A stretch of DNA of 64,000 nt, from contig JAZGTN010000035.1 in the NCBI GenBank assembly GCA_037783415.1, forward strand, positions 1,426,001 to 1,490,000, given 5' to 3'. Positions within the stretch are counted from its first letter, which is position 1. The number at the start of each line of letters is the position of its first letter. The notes under the pieces are model-generated. The model worked only from the letters and a program-made list of their open reading frames with translations, was not told where the DNA came from and did not search any database. A program made the position numbers and the translations under genes. This document shows, one piece after another, positions 54,577-64,000 of the stretch. Source of the stretch: Leptasterias polaris (taxonomy: Eukaryota > Echinodermata > Asteroidea > Forcipulatida > Asteriidae).

Positions 54577-57500
54577 GTAAAAGCTACCGAAAATTGTTCA
54601 TTAATTTAACTTGTTTAATTATTTAATTACTTAAACATTACTTTATTATTATTGTTTTTTTTTACAAGCGTGCTATTTTAGTGTTGTTCATGTTTGGTGA
54701 GGTTTCGTTGATGACCACATGCCTTGTCCGCCATGTACCTAGGAGCTAGTTTTCTTTTATTTCCCAGAGTTGACTTTTCCAATTGAATCATCAATGTCTT
54801 AAATATGTGTGACTGTTTCTGTGAATAGGAAGATTATAATGTGTACATTTGTGAACCACAACTGCCGATGAGACGCTTTAAAGGCACTGAACATGTTTGG
54901 TAATTATCAAAGACCAGTATTGTCACTCGGTGTACATTGAACATGCATAAAATAACAAACCTGTGAAAATTTGGGCTGAATCGGTCATCGAAGTTGCAAG
55001 AAAATAAAGAAAGGAAAAACACCCTTGTTGCACAATTTTGTGTGCTTTCAGATGCTAATAAAAGGCTTCATGCATGAAGTCTTTTAGTTGCGATAATCGT
55101 AACCCTCCATCATCCTCCCGACTAGCCCCATTTATAGTGCCAATACTCTGGACTTCCTCCGATCCTTGGCCCTACGCCCATGTACCTCCAGAAGGTGGGA
55201 TAATTTTTCGAATATAAACTCACGTTTTTATGCCGAGATTTTTTCCCCAGTTGTCACTCATTGTATCCGATTTGTGAAAAGCACATTAAAACGCCATTGT
55301 GCAACCTCGTTTTGGTGTAATTTTGAAGAAATTCTGAGACGTTACTGCCACCGATTTGACTGCCCGGCATCCATTTTGTTGATCGGTTGATTTCAACAGG
55401 TGGCGCCCTTCGCTAGGGCATTATGGGATAGGCAAGGGACCCTTTCGCGCGCTAGGGCATGGGAGATGTTCCCCTGCCTATCCCAGCATGCCCTAGCGCA
55501 GGGCGCCCCCTGTTGAAATCAACCGATCAACAAAATGGATGCCGGGCAGTCAAATCGGTGGCAGTAACGTCTCAGAATTTCTTCAAAATTACACCAAAAC
55601 AAGGTTGCACAATGGCGTTTAAATGTGCTTTTCACAAATCGGATACAATGAGTGACAACTGGGGGAAAAATCTCGGCATAAAAACGTGAGTTTATATTCG
55701 AAAAATTATCCCACCTTCTGGAGGTACATGGGCGTAGGGCCAAGGATCGGAGGAAGTCCAGAGTATTGGCACTATAAATGGGGCTACCTCCCGACGGGCT
55801 TTAGCCCGGAGGGTTACGAGACAATGAGCACGAGATTCGACCATTCGTGCCAAAACGTGCAATTTCGACCAATGTTGACAGAGTAGTCACCAGATTTGCC
55901 AAATTTTTACCACTTTCAAAAATCATTAAACAAATTCTAAGAACATGGGCTTAATCTTCAATGTCTAACAAATCCAACCATAACACTTAAAACATAATTG
56001 AGAAAATATTTGGAAGAAAAAAAAGACAAAAACTTACCGGAGACGGAGCGAAATGCTCGTGAATTGGACACAACGATGGTTGAGGTTGAGGAAAAACAGA
56101 CTGGGCGGAGCTTCGGCTGTAGCCCGCTAACCGGCTGTTCTCGCTTGTGGACTCACTGCACTGCGCGGCTCTATGCATGTATAAAGTACTGTACATGTAC
56201 AATACATTGTACACACACAGTATACATTGGCATCAACCTCGTCCCCATGTTTTACTTTTATTTCCAACCATTGTTTACCATGAGAGAGTGGTCAACATGG
56301 TACTGCTCGACACACCCTGGGGACGAGGTTGACGTTGGCGTACATGTACATGTACATGTACAGCCCAGCGCCAGCACACACAAACACACTCGTGCAGTGA
56401 GTCCGTGAGCGGGCATAGCCGGTTCGCGGGCTACAGCCGCGGCAGGCCGGTCTGTTTTTCCTTGGTTTGTGCTGATTGGTCGGGAATTTACACTGATTGG
56501 TCGAGAAGTTGCATGGTAACGAAGTGCAGGGTTTAAAACCTCTCAACCATCGTCTGTCTACACTTCACGGGCTTCGCTCAGTCTCCGGTAAGTTTTTATC
56601 TTTTTTTCTACAAAATAATTTTCTCAATGATGTTTTGAGTGTTATGAATGGATTCCTTAGACATTGAAGATTAAGCCCGTGTTCTTAGAATTTGTTTCAT
56701 GATTTTTGAAAGTGGTAAAAATTGGGCAAATCTGGTGACTAATCTGTCAACATTGGTCGAAATTGCACGTTTTGGCACGAATGGTCGAATCTCGTGCTCA
56801 TTGTCTCGTAACCCTCCGGGCTAAAGCCCGTCGGGAGGATGATGGAGGGTTACGATTATCGCAACTAGAAGTCTTTTATTATTTTAGTGAGAAGTTACCT
56901 CTTTCTCAAAAACTACGTTACTTCAGAGGGAGTGGTTTCTCACAATGTTTTATACTATCAACAGCTCTCCATTGCTCGTTACCAAGTAAGTTTTTATGCT
57001 AATATATATTTTGAGTAATTACCAAACGTGTTCAGTGCCTTTAAAGACACGTTATTTTAATTTTCAGCTTTAAAGTAACCAAAACTTGTATTGTAAAGTG
57101 AATTCATTTTGGTAATAAAGAGATTCTGCATGCTGTATCCAGATGTCTGACACTTCGTACCTTTACCTTTTCAGGCCTCGAACTTCGTGTTCAAAAGGGC
57201 ACGGCAATAATTGCCGCCCTTTTTTTAGAATTTGAAGGGTATCGCAGCAATTTTGTAAGTGTAAGGCATTTTTGTCGAATTTGGGGGGCATCACGGCAGA
57301 AACAAAATTGTACAAAGTTTAACAAGACAGGTGAAAAACTAAGGTTGAAAAAACGTTTTGCAACCATGGATGTGATCAAAAACAATGCGTCTTCACCACA
57401 GCATTGTTACTTTGCACAAGCACCCCGCAAAAAATTCCCCAAAACAAAACAAAACACATTTAAGAAGAAACAAATCTTATGTTTTACAGTAAAAAAATAT

Positions 57501-60500
57501 TTATGTTGATACAAAATGTCCTAAACTTTAGAGTGAATTCATCGACGCTTATCGGAACCGTAAAAATGTAAACTCATAACCAGATATTTAATATGAATCT
57601 TACAATTTTATTAAGGGCACCGACGACAGTTGGATAAAAAGGGCATGGCAATATATTGCCGTGAATTGTCGATGATTTCGAGGGCATGGCAGGGCACCGA
57701 CGGCAAGTGCTGTCGGTTATTTTGAGGTCTGCCTTTTCGTACCCGGGACTCAGCTGAGTCACTTCGTACCGTCGGCCCTCTACTGTTGGGGCCCTCTACC
57801 GTTGGATGTCGGTAAAATGTCATCTTGTTATAAATGCTTGTTTGTTATTTTAGTGAAGTTGTACATTTTTGTATTAACTGTATTCGACAAAACTAATTAC
57901 AACTAATTTGTAAGTATTGCAATTTTAACATTCAACAATTGTTAGTTGGTGCTCAATTCATATCGAGTCTAGTCAGAACTGGTCATTAATGATTCTTTGG
58001 CAGCGTAACCCTCTCGAAACGAGGCAGAACAACCTTGGTTGTTCTGCCTCGTTTCGAGAGGGTTGAGGCAGAACAACCTTGGTTGTTCTGCCTCGTTTCG
58101 AGAGGGTTACGAAAGGTACAAAGTGAGGTACGAAAGGTACAAAGTGTCTTGTATGGAGGTACGAAGTGACTCGGCTGACAGTACAAAGTGTCCAGGGTAC
58201 GAAGTGTCCAAAGTCACTTCGTACCTTGTAAAAGGTATGAAGTGTCCCGGGTACGAAAAGGTAAAGGTACTTTTTTACTTGTTAAGACCAAAACAATGTA
58301 CAAGTGATTTTTTTTTTAAATTATACTATAGTGTTTTTGGTCAAAATAGCCATAAAGCGGCAGTTGGCAGTTAGAATGGATACACATACAGCATCTTTCC
58401 TGGAATTCATAACACTAATAAAATAAAGTTACAAAAGGAAATCATGGTCCGGAAATCACTGTAAGGAAAGCTGTACTGACACAATTGTGTTCACTTATTT
58501 ATGATCATAAGCTGGAACTAATTTTTCTGATCAAAAACCAATTTGGGACAAAAGTGAAAAACTGGCGGTTGGTTACATTGGTTTAAAATTTCTTTTCCAG
58601 AAATAAAGCAGGAACCGCCATCGGACACAAGGAGGCAAGGAGGTCGTGGTGGAAGCCGCAGTGCTGGTGCCGGAGGACGCCCAGGTGGTGAGAACAGAAG
58701 AAACCGAGGAGAGAGACGAGATGAGACCAGTGAAAACCAAGAGAACCAAGCCCCCTCTGAGTTCAAGGGTGAAAGGTCAGAGAGACCCTATCGAAGTGCT
58801 GATCAAGGTGACCGACCGCCGAGGGGAGAAAGAGGACGTGGTGGCCGAGGACGCGGTAGAGGCCGCGGATTCACCGGTGGGCGTGACTACCGCGGGAAGA
58901 GAGAGTTTGACCGTCACAGCGGCAATGACAAGAGGTACTAGTAAATGGCCATGGTACCACCAAGTTGGTTTGCTTCATCACTGATGAAGTTGTCTTGGTA
59001 TTTATTCTATCACGATTCATGGGTATTGGTGAAACCAGGTTGGGTTTGAGTTACTCACTAACTCTATGGAAGCTTTTTCATGAAGGAGCAGGCACTTTTT
59101 TTTCTTAGTAAAGTTCTCCTCTGTGAGGAACTTCATGCCTTGAATTTGGAGGCAATGGCCTCTGTTACCCCTGGTCTGGGTTCCCCTTCCAAAGTTAACA
59201 AAAAATCCAGTGGAAGGGCCTTTTGCAAATAAAAAATTTACCTTTTGCTCTAAAAAATGAAATTCCAGGCCTTGAACTCATATCCATTGAGGCATCTCAA
59301 AGATGAACTCTGAAGAAGCAGAGACCTTTGATTCCTCCATCAAGTACAGCGCCATTTGAGGGGTAACTAAGGCCTTGGACCCTCTGTTGTCTAAATGCTA
59401 GCCTCGATGTCCCTAACATGACTGTAGTACTTGCCGCCATGCCTTGGCCATTTTCTTCATAGGGGTGCCCTTTACTGAGGAAAAACTGCCTTGCCCTTAC
59501 AACAGTCATTAGGCTTACCTGTTGGAAGGCTTCTTTTAACAATTCCAGCTCCACTTATAATGACCCAAAACGGTAATAAGGAAGAGATTTAAAGGTGAAG
59601 AGTAAATATATTCCTGAGCTACAAGTAATTCTGTTGAACAGCAACGTCGTTCTGTTTTACATGCTCTTTGAGAACATCTGCATTATTTTGTGTGTGTTTT
59701 ATGTATTTGTTTATTTATTTTGACCCTCCTACTTTTGGAAATCATTTCCAGTAAGTTGACCAACCATTCACTGCACGGGTTGTATAATAATTAGGGTCCA
59801 ATTGAATGGCTCTGCAGTGCTTACCCCGGAATTCTACACTTTTGGCATCCTGTAAAGCACATGGTTCTGAGGGCTGTAAGGGCAAAACACCGGGCTAAGC
59901 AGATCCATGAAATCAGGCCCTGTTTTTATGTGTACACTGTGTAGATGCATTCACCACTTTATATTATTTGCAGGCTGGCAACTATCTTTCAAAATCACAT
60001 AGAATAATCTTCAATGGTCTGAAAGTAGGAAGGTTAATCGCACAATTAATGTAGAGTCCTATACAAATAGTGGACTGTCCCAAAAGGCAAGAAGTTAATT
60101 TGCACTTCAGTTTTCTTCTCTCTTGAGAGAAAACTAAAATAGAAGCAGCATCACACAATGTCCTTCTTCTTTAATCTTAATCCGGGCCTCCTTGGGCTGA
60201 ATTGCTGTCTCCTTCTGTTTCAGCAGCTCCTTAAAACCCCAAGACAAACGTGAAGGCGGCGGCTCTCACAACTGGGGCACCTCTAAGGATGACATGAAGT
60301 AAGTGGCACTAACTGAAGGTGACCTAAACTCCCCTCTCCCCCCTGCCATGAACTAACATCACCATATACACTACTGATTTGATTAGATTTCTGTGAAGGT
60401 TATAATTAGGTTAAGAAGAGAATCATGCTAATAATCACATCTTAACATTCAGCCTACATGTAGCTCAACACAAATTCAAAGACCAAAATACCCACTAGAG

Positions 60501-63389
60501 CACTGGCCAGAGTCCAGTCACATTAGCACTTGACCACTGGCCAGAGTCCAGTCATTTTAACATTTGACCAGTGACCCCCATAAACCAAACAAGTCCTGAA
60601 GTCAAGTGTTTTTTCCTAAATGACTATTTTTTGAGACTGATTTAAATATAACATCCAGGTTTTTAAATTCCAAATCTCCTGAAAAAGTTTAGCAAGTAAC
60701 CATTTTAGGTTCCTGAAAACAATACTTCTGATCTTGTGACAGCTATCACACGGTCTATTTGACATTTTCTGGAAACTCTTAACCCTAAAATTTGTAGGGA
60801 AAGCAAATACTGCACAAAAATGAAATAATACTGTACAGTCATCATTTGCAACTTGTTTCGTTTTGAGTTTTAGTTTGCTGTTCTGTTTAGTTGTGCACAG
60901 AAGCTATCATTGGGCTGGCAATTGTTATATTTTATTTATACAGCAGGCCTGATACTCCACCATTGGACCACAACTAACTGAGTTTAGTATTCAACCACTT
61001 CATGTCGATATTCCCAAAAAATTTCCATGTCCATGCGCGGTGTTATTTTTCAGCACTATTTGGAGCTTATTGAGTAATCGTTTTCCTTTGAATATAATGT
61101 TGCCACAATGAAACCCTTATTTGACAAAGAAAAAAAAAAGGTCTCGTAATCAGCACCATGATTTGATGTCGTCTTGTGAGAAAATATGAGTATGCACTCC
61201 CCAGGGTTGACAACCTTGGCCGTGACCCACGGCCGATAATCTGCCATGATGTACTTGAATCTTGGAACACTTAGGCCATTTAGCCTAATTCAGTGATAAA
61301 CAATAGTGGCAGTCCATTCTTGTTTGCCATATTTGTATAACAAAGGGACAAAGGTCTGTAATCAGGGATTACACACTAATCTTACCCAAGTCCAAACTTT
61401 TTGGTGGCAAGTTATAACCATTAAAGTAAAGTATTTTGGAGGATATGTGATAGTCTTTAGCCAAAGACACTAGGTTTAGGGTTAATAATTATGTTTCACA
61501 AGGTTGCTGGAATGATCTTTTATTAAAGTGTCAATTTAATGTGATGGATTTAGATATGGTAGGATCACCTAACTTTCCCCTTATTGTAAGGTCGACTTTA
61601 ACTCGCAATCTACCAATACACCTTATGCACTGGGGCCACCCTATCATTTGCACCAACACACGTGCACCACTTTCTGTTTCTAACACTTCTTGCTCCACTG
61701 TAGTTAGTTTTAAGAAATGTTTTGACAAGATCTCCATATTGATCGGCAGGTCAAGTGACTCATTTGCAGGTCACATGGCTTGTTGACAAGTCACATGGCT
61801 TGTTGACAAGTCACATGGCTTGTTGACAAGTCACATGGCTTGTTGACAAGTCACATGGCTTGTTGACAAGTCACTTTGCTTGTTGACAAGTCACTTTGCT
61901 TGTTGACAAGTCACTTTGCTTGTTGACAAGTCACTTTGCTTGTTGACAAGTCACATGGCTGGTTGACAAGTCACATGGCTGGTTGACAAGTCACATGGCT
62001 GGTTGACAGGTCACATGGCTGGTTGACAGGTCACATGGCTGGTTGACAGGCCACATGGCTGGTTGACAGGCCACATGGCTGGTTGACAGGCCACATGGCT
62101 GGTTGACAGGCCACATGGCTGGTTGACAGGCCACATGGCTGGTTGACAGGCCACATGGCTGGTTGACAGGCCACATGGCTGGTTGACAGGCCACATGGCT
62201 GGTTGACAGGCCACATGGCTGGTTGACAGGCCACATGGCTGGTTGACAGGCCACATGGCTGGTTGACAGGCCACATGGCTGGTTGACAGGCCACATGGCT
62301 GGTTGACAGGCCACATGGCTCGTTGACAGGTCACATGGCTCGTTGACAGGTCACATGGCTCGTTGACAGGTCACATGGCTCGTTGACAGGTCACATGGCT
62401 CGTTGACAGGTCACATGGCTCGTTGACAGGTCACATGGCTCGTTGACAGGTCACATGGCTCGTTGACAGGTCACATGGCTCGTTGACAGGTCACATGGCT
62501 CGTTGACAGGTCACATGGCTCGTTGACAGGTCACATGACTCGTTGACAGGTCACAAGACTTATGACAGGTGGCATGGTTGGCTAGTGCATAAAGCGCTCG
62601 CTTCTCACCACTGCGGTCCTGGGTTGATTCCCAGCTAGGGCCATATTGTGAGTAGATTGTGTGTTGGTTTCTTTCTGTGCCACGAGGGTTCTTCTCCGGG
62701 CCCTTTGGTTTTCCTCCCTCTGGAAAAATCTGACACTTTTGATTTCTGACTGTTCCTTCGCAACTCGGCTTCTCAGCTGTGAGTAAGGATGATTAGCCTC
62801 TCAAATTATTATTGTAAGCAGGTCATGTGACTCATTCACAGGTCACAAGACTCGTTGTCAGGTCACGTGGTTGATGCGCACATCACTGACTAAATTGCAG
62901 ATCACATGACTTATGTGCAGGTCATTTGACTCATTGACCAGTCACATGACGCAATGGCAGATCACAAGACACAATTGTAGTTCACTTATGGCTTATTGAC
63001 AAGTTATTCAATTCATTGAAATGTCACATTACCAAACATTGTTTGTAGAATAACATAAATAAACATAAACTGTCCTCCAACATTCCATTTCGAGTTCTAA
63101 ATCAGACGATGCGTGTTTATGAATGTTACTACCTAACTTGATGAAGTCTTCATAGATAAATTGCATAGCGTGTTTATTCAAAACTAATCGATGGGAGTAC
63201 ATTTTCTCCTCCCCAAAAACCCAATGTTGTGACTGTCCTACTTGGAATCGTAGTCAAATGATGGCCCAAACTCTTAAACAGAGGTCGTTTTGTTTTCCTT
63301 GACAGGGACCTGAACACATCCAACGTGACCGATGACGGCGAAACACCAGAATATACTGCACAACCCATGGACACCGATGCACAACCTAA
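54384..63389 (+). CDS. SERBP1: SERBP1/HABP4-like RNA-binding protein, 3' partial
   Basis: The exons found are 54384-54576, 58601-58934, 60227-60298 (or from 60224) and 63306-63389, joining in phase for about 227 residues. The N-terminus VDNRFYLDMDMVGDPLEIL matches the NRF-x-DPxEVL start of SERBP1/HABP4/Vig proteins and is followed by a Lys/Glu-rich segment. Exon 2 encodes an RGG-rich region (RGRGGRGRGRGFTGG) and GKREFDRHSGNDK. Exon 3 encodes DKREGGGSHNWGTSKDD, and exon 4 has DLNTSNVTDDGETPE. These are the family's central blocks in the usual order. Such proteins bind mRNA and inactive ribosomes in the cytoplasm. The C-terminal TLDEWK region and second RGG segment lie beyond the window. SERBP1 and HABP4 cannot be separated here, since invertebrates generally have one ancestral gene. 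Confidence 0.9.
55123..55786. mobile_element. Inner palindromic element with 9-bp duplication
   Basis: It begins TAGCCCCATTTATAG and ends CTATAAATGGGGCTA, with CCTCCCGAC duplicated at 55114-55122 and 55787-55795. The two arms of about 315 bp are about 97-98% alike and encode mirror-image 74-codon frames; a spacer of about 30 bp lies around 55440-55468. Confidence 0.9.
56231..56333. repeat. Inverted AACCTCGTCCCCA pair in the loop
   Basis: CATCAACCTCGTCCCCA and TGGGGACGAGGTTGACG face each other across about 70 bp. TACATGTACATGTACATGTA follows at 56340. Confidence 0.7.
57157..58270. repeat. GTACGAAGTG repeat block with inverted ends
   Basis: GTACCTTTACCTTTTC at 57157-57172 pairs with GAAAAGGTAAAGGTAC at 58255-58270. 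Inside, variants of GTACGAAGTG / CACTTCGTAC occur many times (57750-57770, 58110-58260), and GGGCACGGCAATAATTGCCG and GGCATGGCAATATATTGCCG are palindromic. Confidence 0.65.
58004..58111. repeat. Doubled near-perfect hairpin
   Basis: 28-base arms (AACCCTCTCGAAACGAGG-CAGAACAACC and complement) with a TT loop at 58007-58064. The inner GAGGCAGAACAACC-TT hairpin is repeated at 58065-58094, and the whole is bracketed by CGTAACCC and GGGTTACG. Confidence 0.95.
58601..58934 (+). CDS. SERBP1: SERBP1-like exon 2 (RGG region)
   Basis: The acceptor is ttttccag and the donor is gtacta (weak); phase 1 in, phase 2 out. It reads EIKQEPPSDTRRQGGRGGSR, RSADQGDRPPRGERGRGGRG, then DYRGKREFDRHSGNDKR. A longer frame in another register (58646-58984) is an artefact of the GC- and Arg/Gly-rich sequence. 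Confidence 0.92.
60227..60298 (+). CDS. SERBP1: SERBP1-like exon 3
   Basis: Two acceptors are in tandem (ttcagcag), so the exon may start at 60224 or 60227, adding or omitting one serine. The donor is gtaagt. It encodes SLKPQDKREGGGSHNWGTSK DDMK; the GGxGSHNWGTxKD block is diagnostic. Confidence 0.93.
61748..62566. repeat. 20-bp tandem array (minisatellite)
   Basis: About 41 copies of GGTCACATGGCTNGTTGACA at a strict 20-bp period in SERBP1-like intron 3. Variants are in contiguous blocks: TTGTTGACAAG, then CACTTTGC, then GGTTGACAAG, then 14 copies of GGTTGACAGGCC, then 12 of CGTTGACAGGTC. The long minus-strand frames over it (WPVNQPCGLSTSHVACQPAM) are by-products of a stop-free repeat. Confidence 0.98.
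62567..62812 (+). repeat. tRNA-derived SINE inside the 20-bp array
   Basis: The head is GGCATGGTTGGCTAGTGC, with a B-box-like GGGTTGATTCCC, and the body is TCCGGGCCCTTTGGTTTTCC; it ends in ATTATTATTG. Confidence 0.75.
62813..63030. repeat. Degenerate continuation of the 20-bp array
   Basis: GCAGGTCATGTGACTCATTC, AGATCACATGACTTATG and ACCAGTCACATGACGCAATG keep the same period and core but are strongly diverged. Confidence 0.8.
63306..63389 (+). CDS. SERBP1: SERBP1-like exon 4
   Basis: The acceptor is ttgacag and the donor is gtaagt; phase 2 in and out. It encodes KDLNTSNVTDDGETPEYTAQ PMDTDAQPK, matching the SDLDQSNVTEE region of SERBP1. Confidence 0.85.
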
Positions 63390-64000
63390 GTAAGTCATAC
63401 AAAGCCATAACTTACATGTACAACAAACCTCCATCGGAATTCTTCAAAAACTTATTATATTTTAAAAAGCCATTCACAAAAGTCAATATTTTTACGAACG
63501 TTTCAGGACCCCCTCCCGACACACACACCTAAAAGTGTACACAACAAAAGTTGATTTCTTTCATGCCTTGGATTGGGCCAGGCTGATGAAGAGAAATTGT
63601 GGCTGTACAGTCCATACAATGCTGTCGATTCATGCATAAAAAGCTGCACGTAACTGTATGACAAGCGATATGATGGCTGGGAGTCAGGATGGCTGGCACT
63701 CGATTGTACAAATCTACGATCTAATACTTTGAGTTCAGCCATTGATTATTGGCCTGCGACAAAATCAACGATATATTTATTCTAGAAAGTGAAAAAGGCT
63801 GCAAACAGCTTGTACGCTCATGAAAATGGTTAACTAATGTGAACAGCCCCTTCAATCCAAACTACTGTCAGTAAAATCACAAAAGAAAAAATGTGCTATA
63901 ACTGAAACTGAATCTCACTTGAGTTCTATGTGTACTTTTGATTTTAATAATTTATAAAATCTTCTTAACTTTTTCAGTTCCAAGGTCGTACATGTATGAT

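Larger units (their letters stand above)
55085..56867. mobile_element. Long foldback element with 9-bp duplication
   Basis: It begins TAGTTGCGATAATCG and ends CGATTATCGCAACTA, with GAAGTCTTT duplicated at 55076-55084 and 56868-56876. Once the inner element is discounted, its arms run 55085-55122 plus 55796-56158, facing 56390-56867. The right arm has an extra 80 bp at about 56461-56540. Long inverted ends with a 9-bp duplication recall Mutator-like or foldback elements. Confidence 0.85.
54882..57040. mobile_element. Outer AGGCACTG-type element (host of nested insertions)
   Basis: AGGCACTGAACATGTTTGG at the left and CCAAACGTGTTCAGTGCCT at the right are inverted, with TTAA on each flank (54878-54881, 57041-57044). 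Internal parts AATAACAAACCTGTGAAAAT and TCAGAGGGAGTGGTTTCTCA are seen. Fragments of the same family are at 12425-12480, 12740-12880 and 42020-42185. Confidence 0.8.

Noticed and set aside
61991..62334. Three overlapping 87-107-codon frames on the minus strand (repeating NQPCGLSTSHVACQPAMWPV)
   Set aside because: They lie entirely in the 20-bp array. A stop-free 20-bp unit is open in all three frames, so the frames are an automatic by-product.

Overview
The window is animal nuclear DNA: AT-rich, sparse in genes, with small GT-AG exons set in long introns and a dense population of short repeats. The protein sequences, together with the abundant tRNA-derived SINEs and foldback MITEs, suggest a marine invertebrate deuterostome, most likely an echinoderm. 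That is an inference from gene and repeat style, not from a search. No bacterial operons, CRISPR arrays, rRNA genes or clear functional tRNA genes were seen.

Three protein-coding genes can be reconstructed. (1) From 5.86 to 36.45 kb (+) lie thirteen exons of an SLC4-family membrane transporter. They join in phase into a 635-residue C-terminal part that reads like SLC4A11; the N-terminal exons were not found and probably lie upstream. (2) From 49.48 to 52.79 kb (-) is a complete four-exon, 292-residue C2H2 zinc-finger protein that is clearly ZNF367. (3) From 54.38 kb to the right edge (+) are the first four coding exons of a SERBP1/HABP4-type RNA-binding protein, which runs off the window. ZNF367 and the SERBP1-like gene are head to head, with about 1.6 kb between their start codons. 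The first 5.8 kb also holds a decayed, unrecognised reading frame on the minus strand (about 2.5-2.96 kb).

Everything else is introns and intergenic DNA filled with repeats. These include four main tandem arrays (14-bp at 0.12 kb, 22-bp at 23.6 kb, 51-bp at 26.1 kb, 20-bp at 61.7 kb), several tRNA-headed SINEs, long C tracts, and many terminal-inverted-repeat or foldback elements. The most structured stretch is SERBP1-like intron 1 (54.9-58.3 kb). There, three inverted-repeat elements are inserted one inside another, each with a recognisable target-site duplication, followed by a fourth repeat block holding near-perfect hairpins. Two 1.3-kb elements with shared ends but different interiors sit in transporter introns 2 and 6.

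No cooperating gene system is evident. The three genes are unrelated housekeeping or developmental genes, and the unusual content is transposon and satellite biology.
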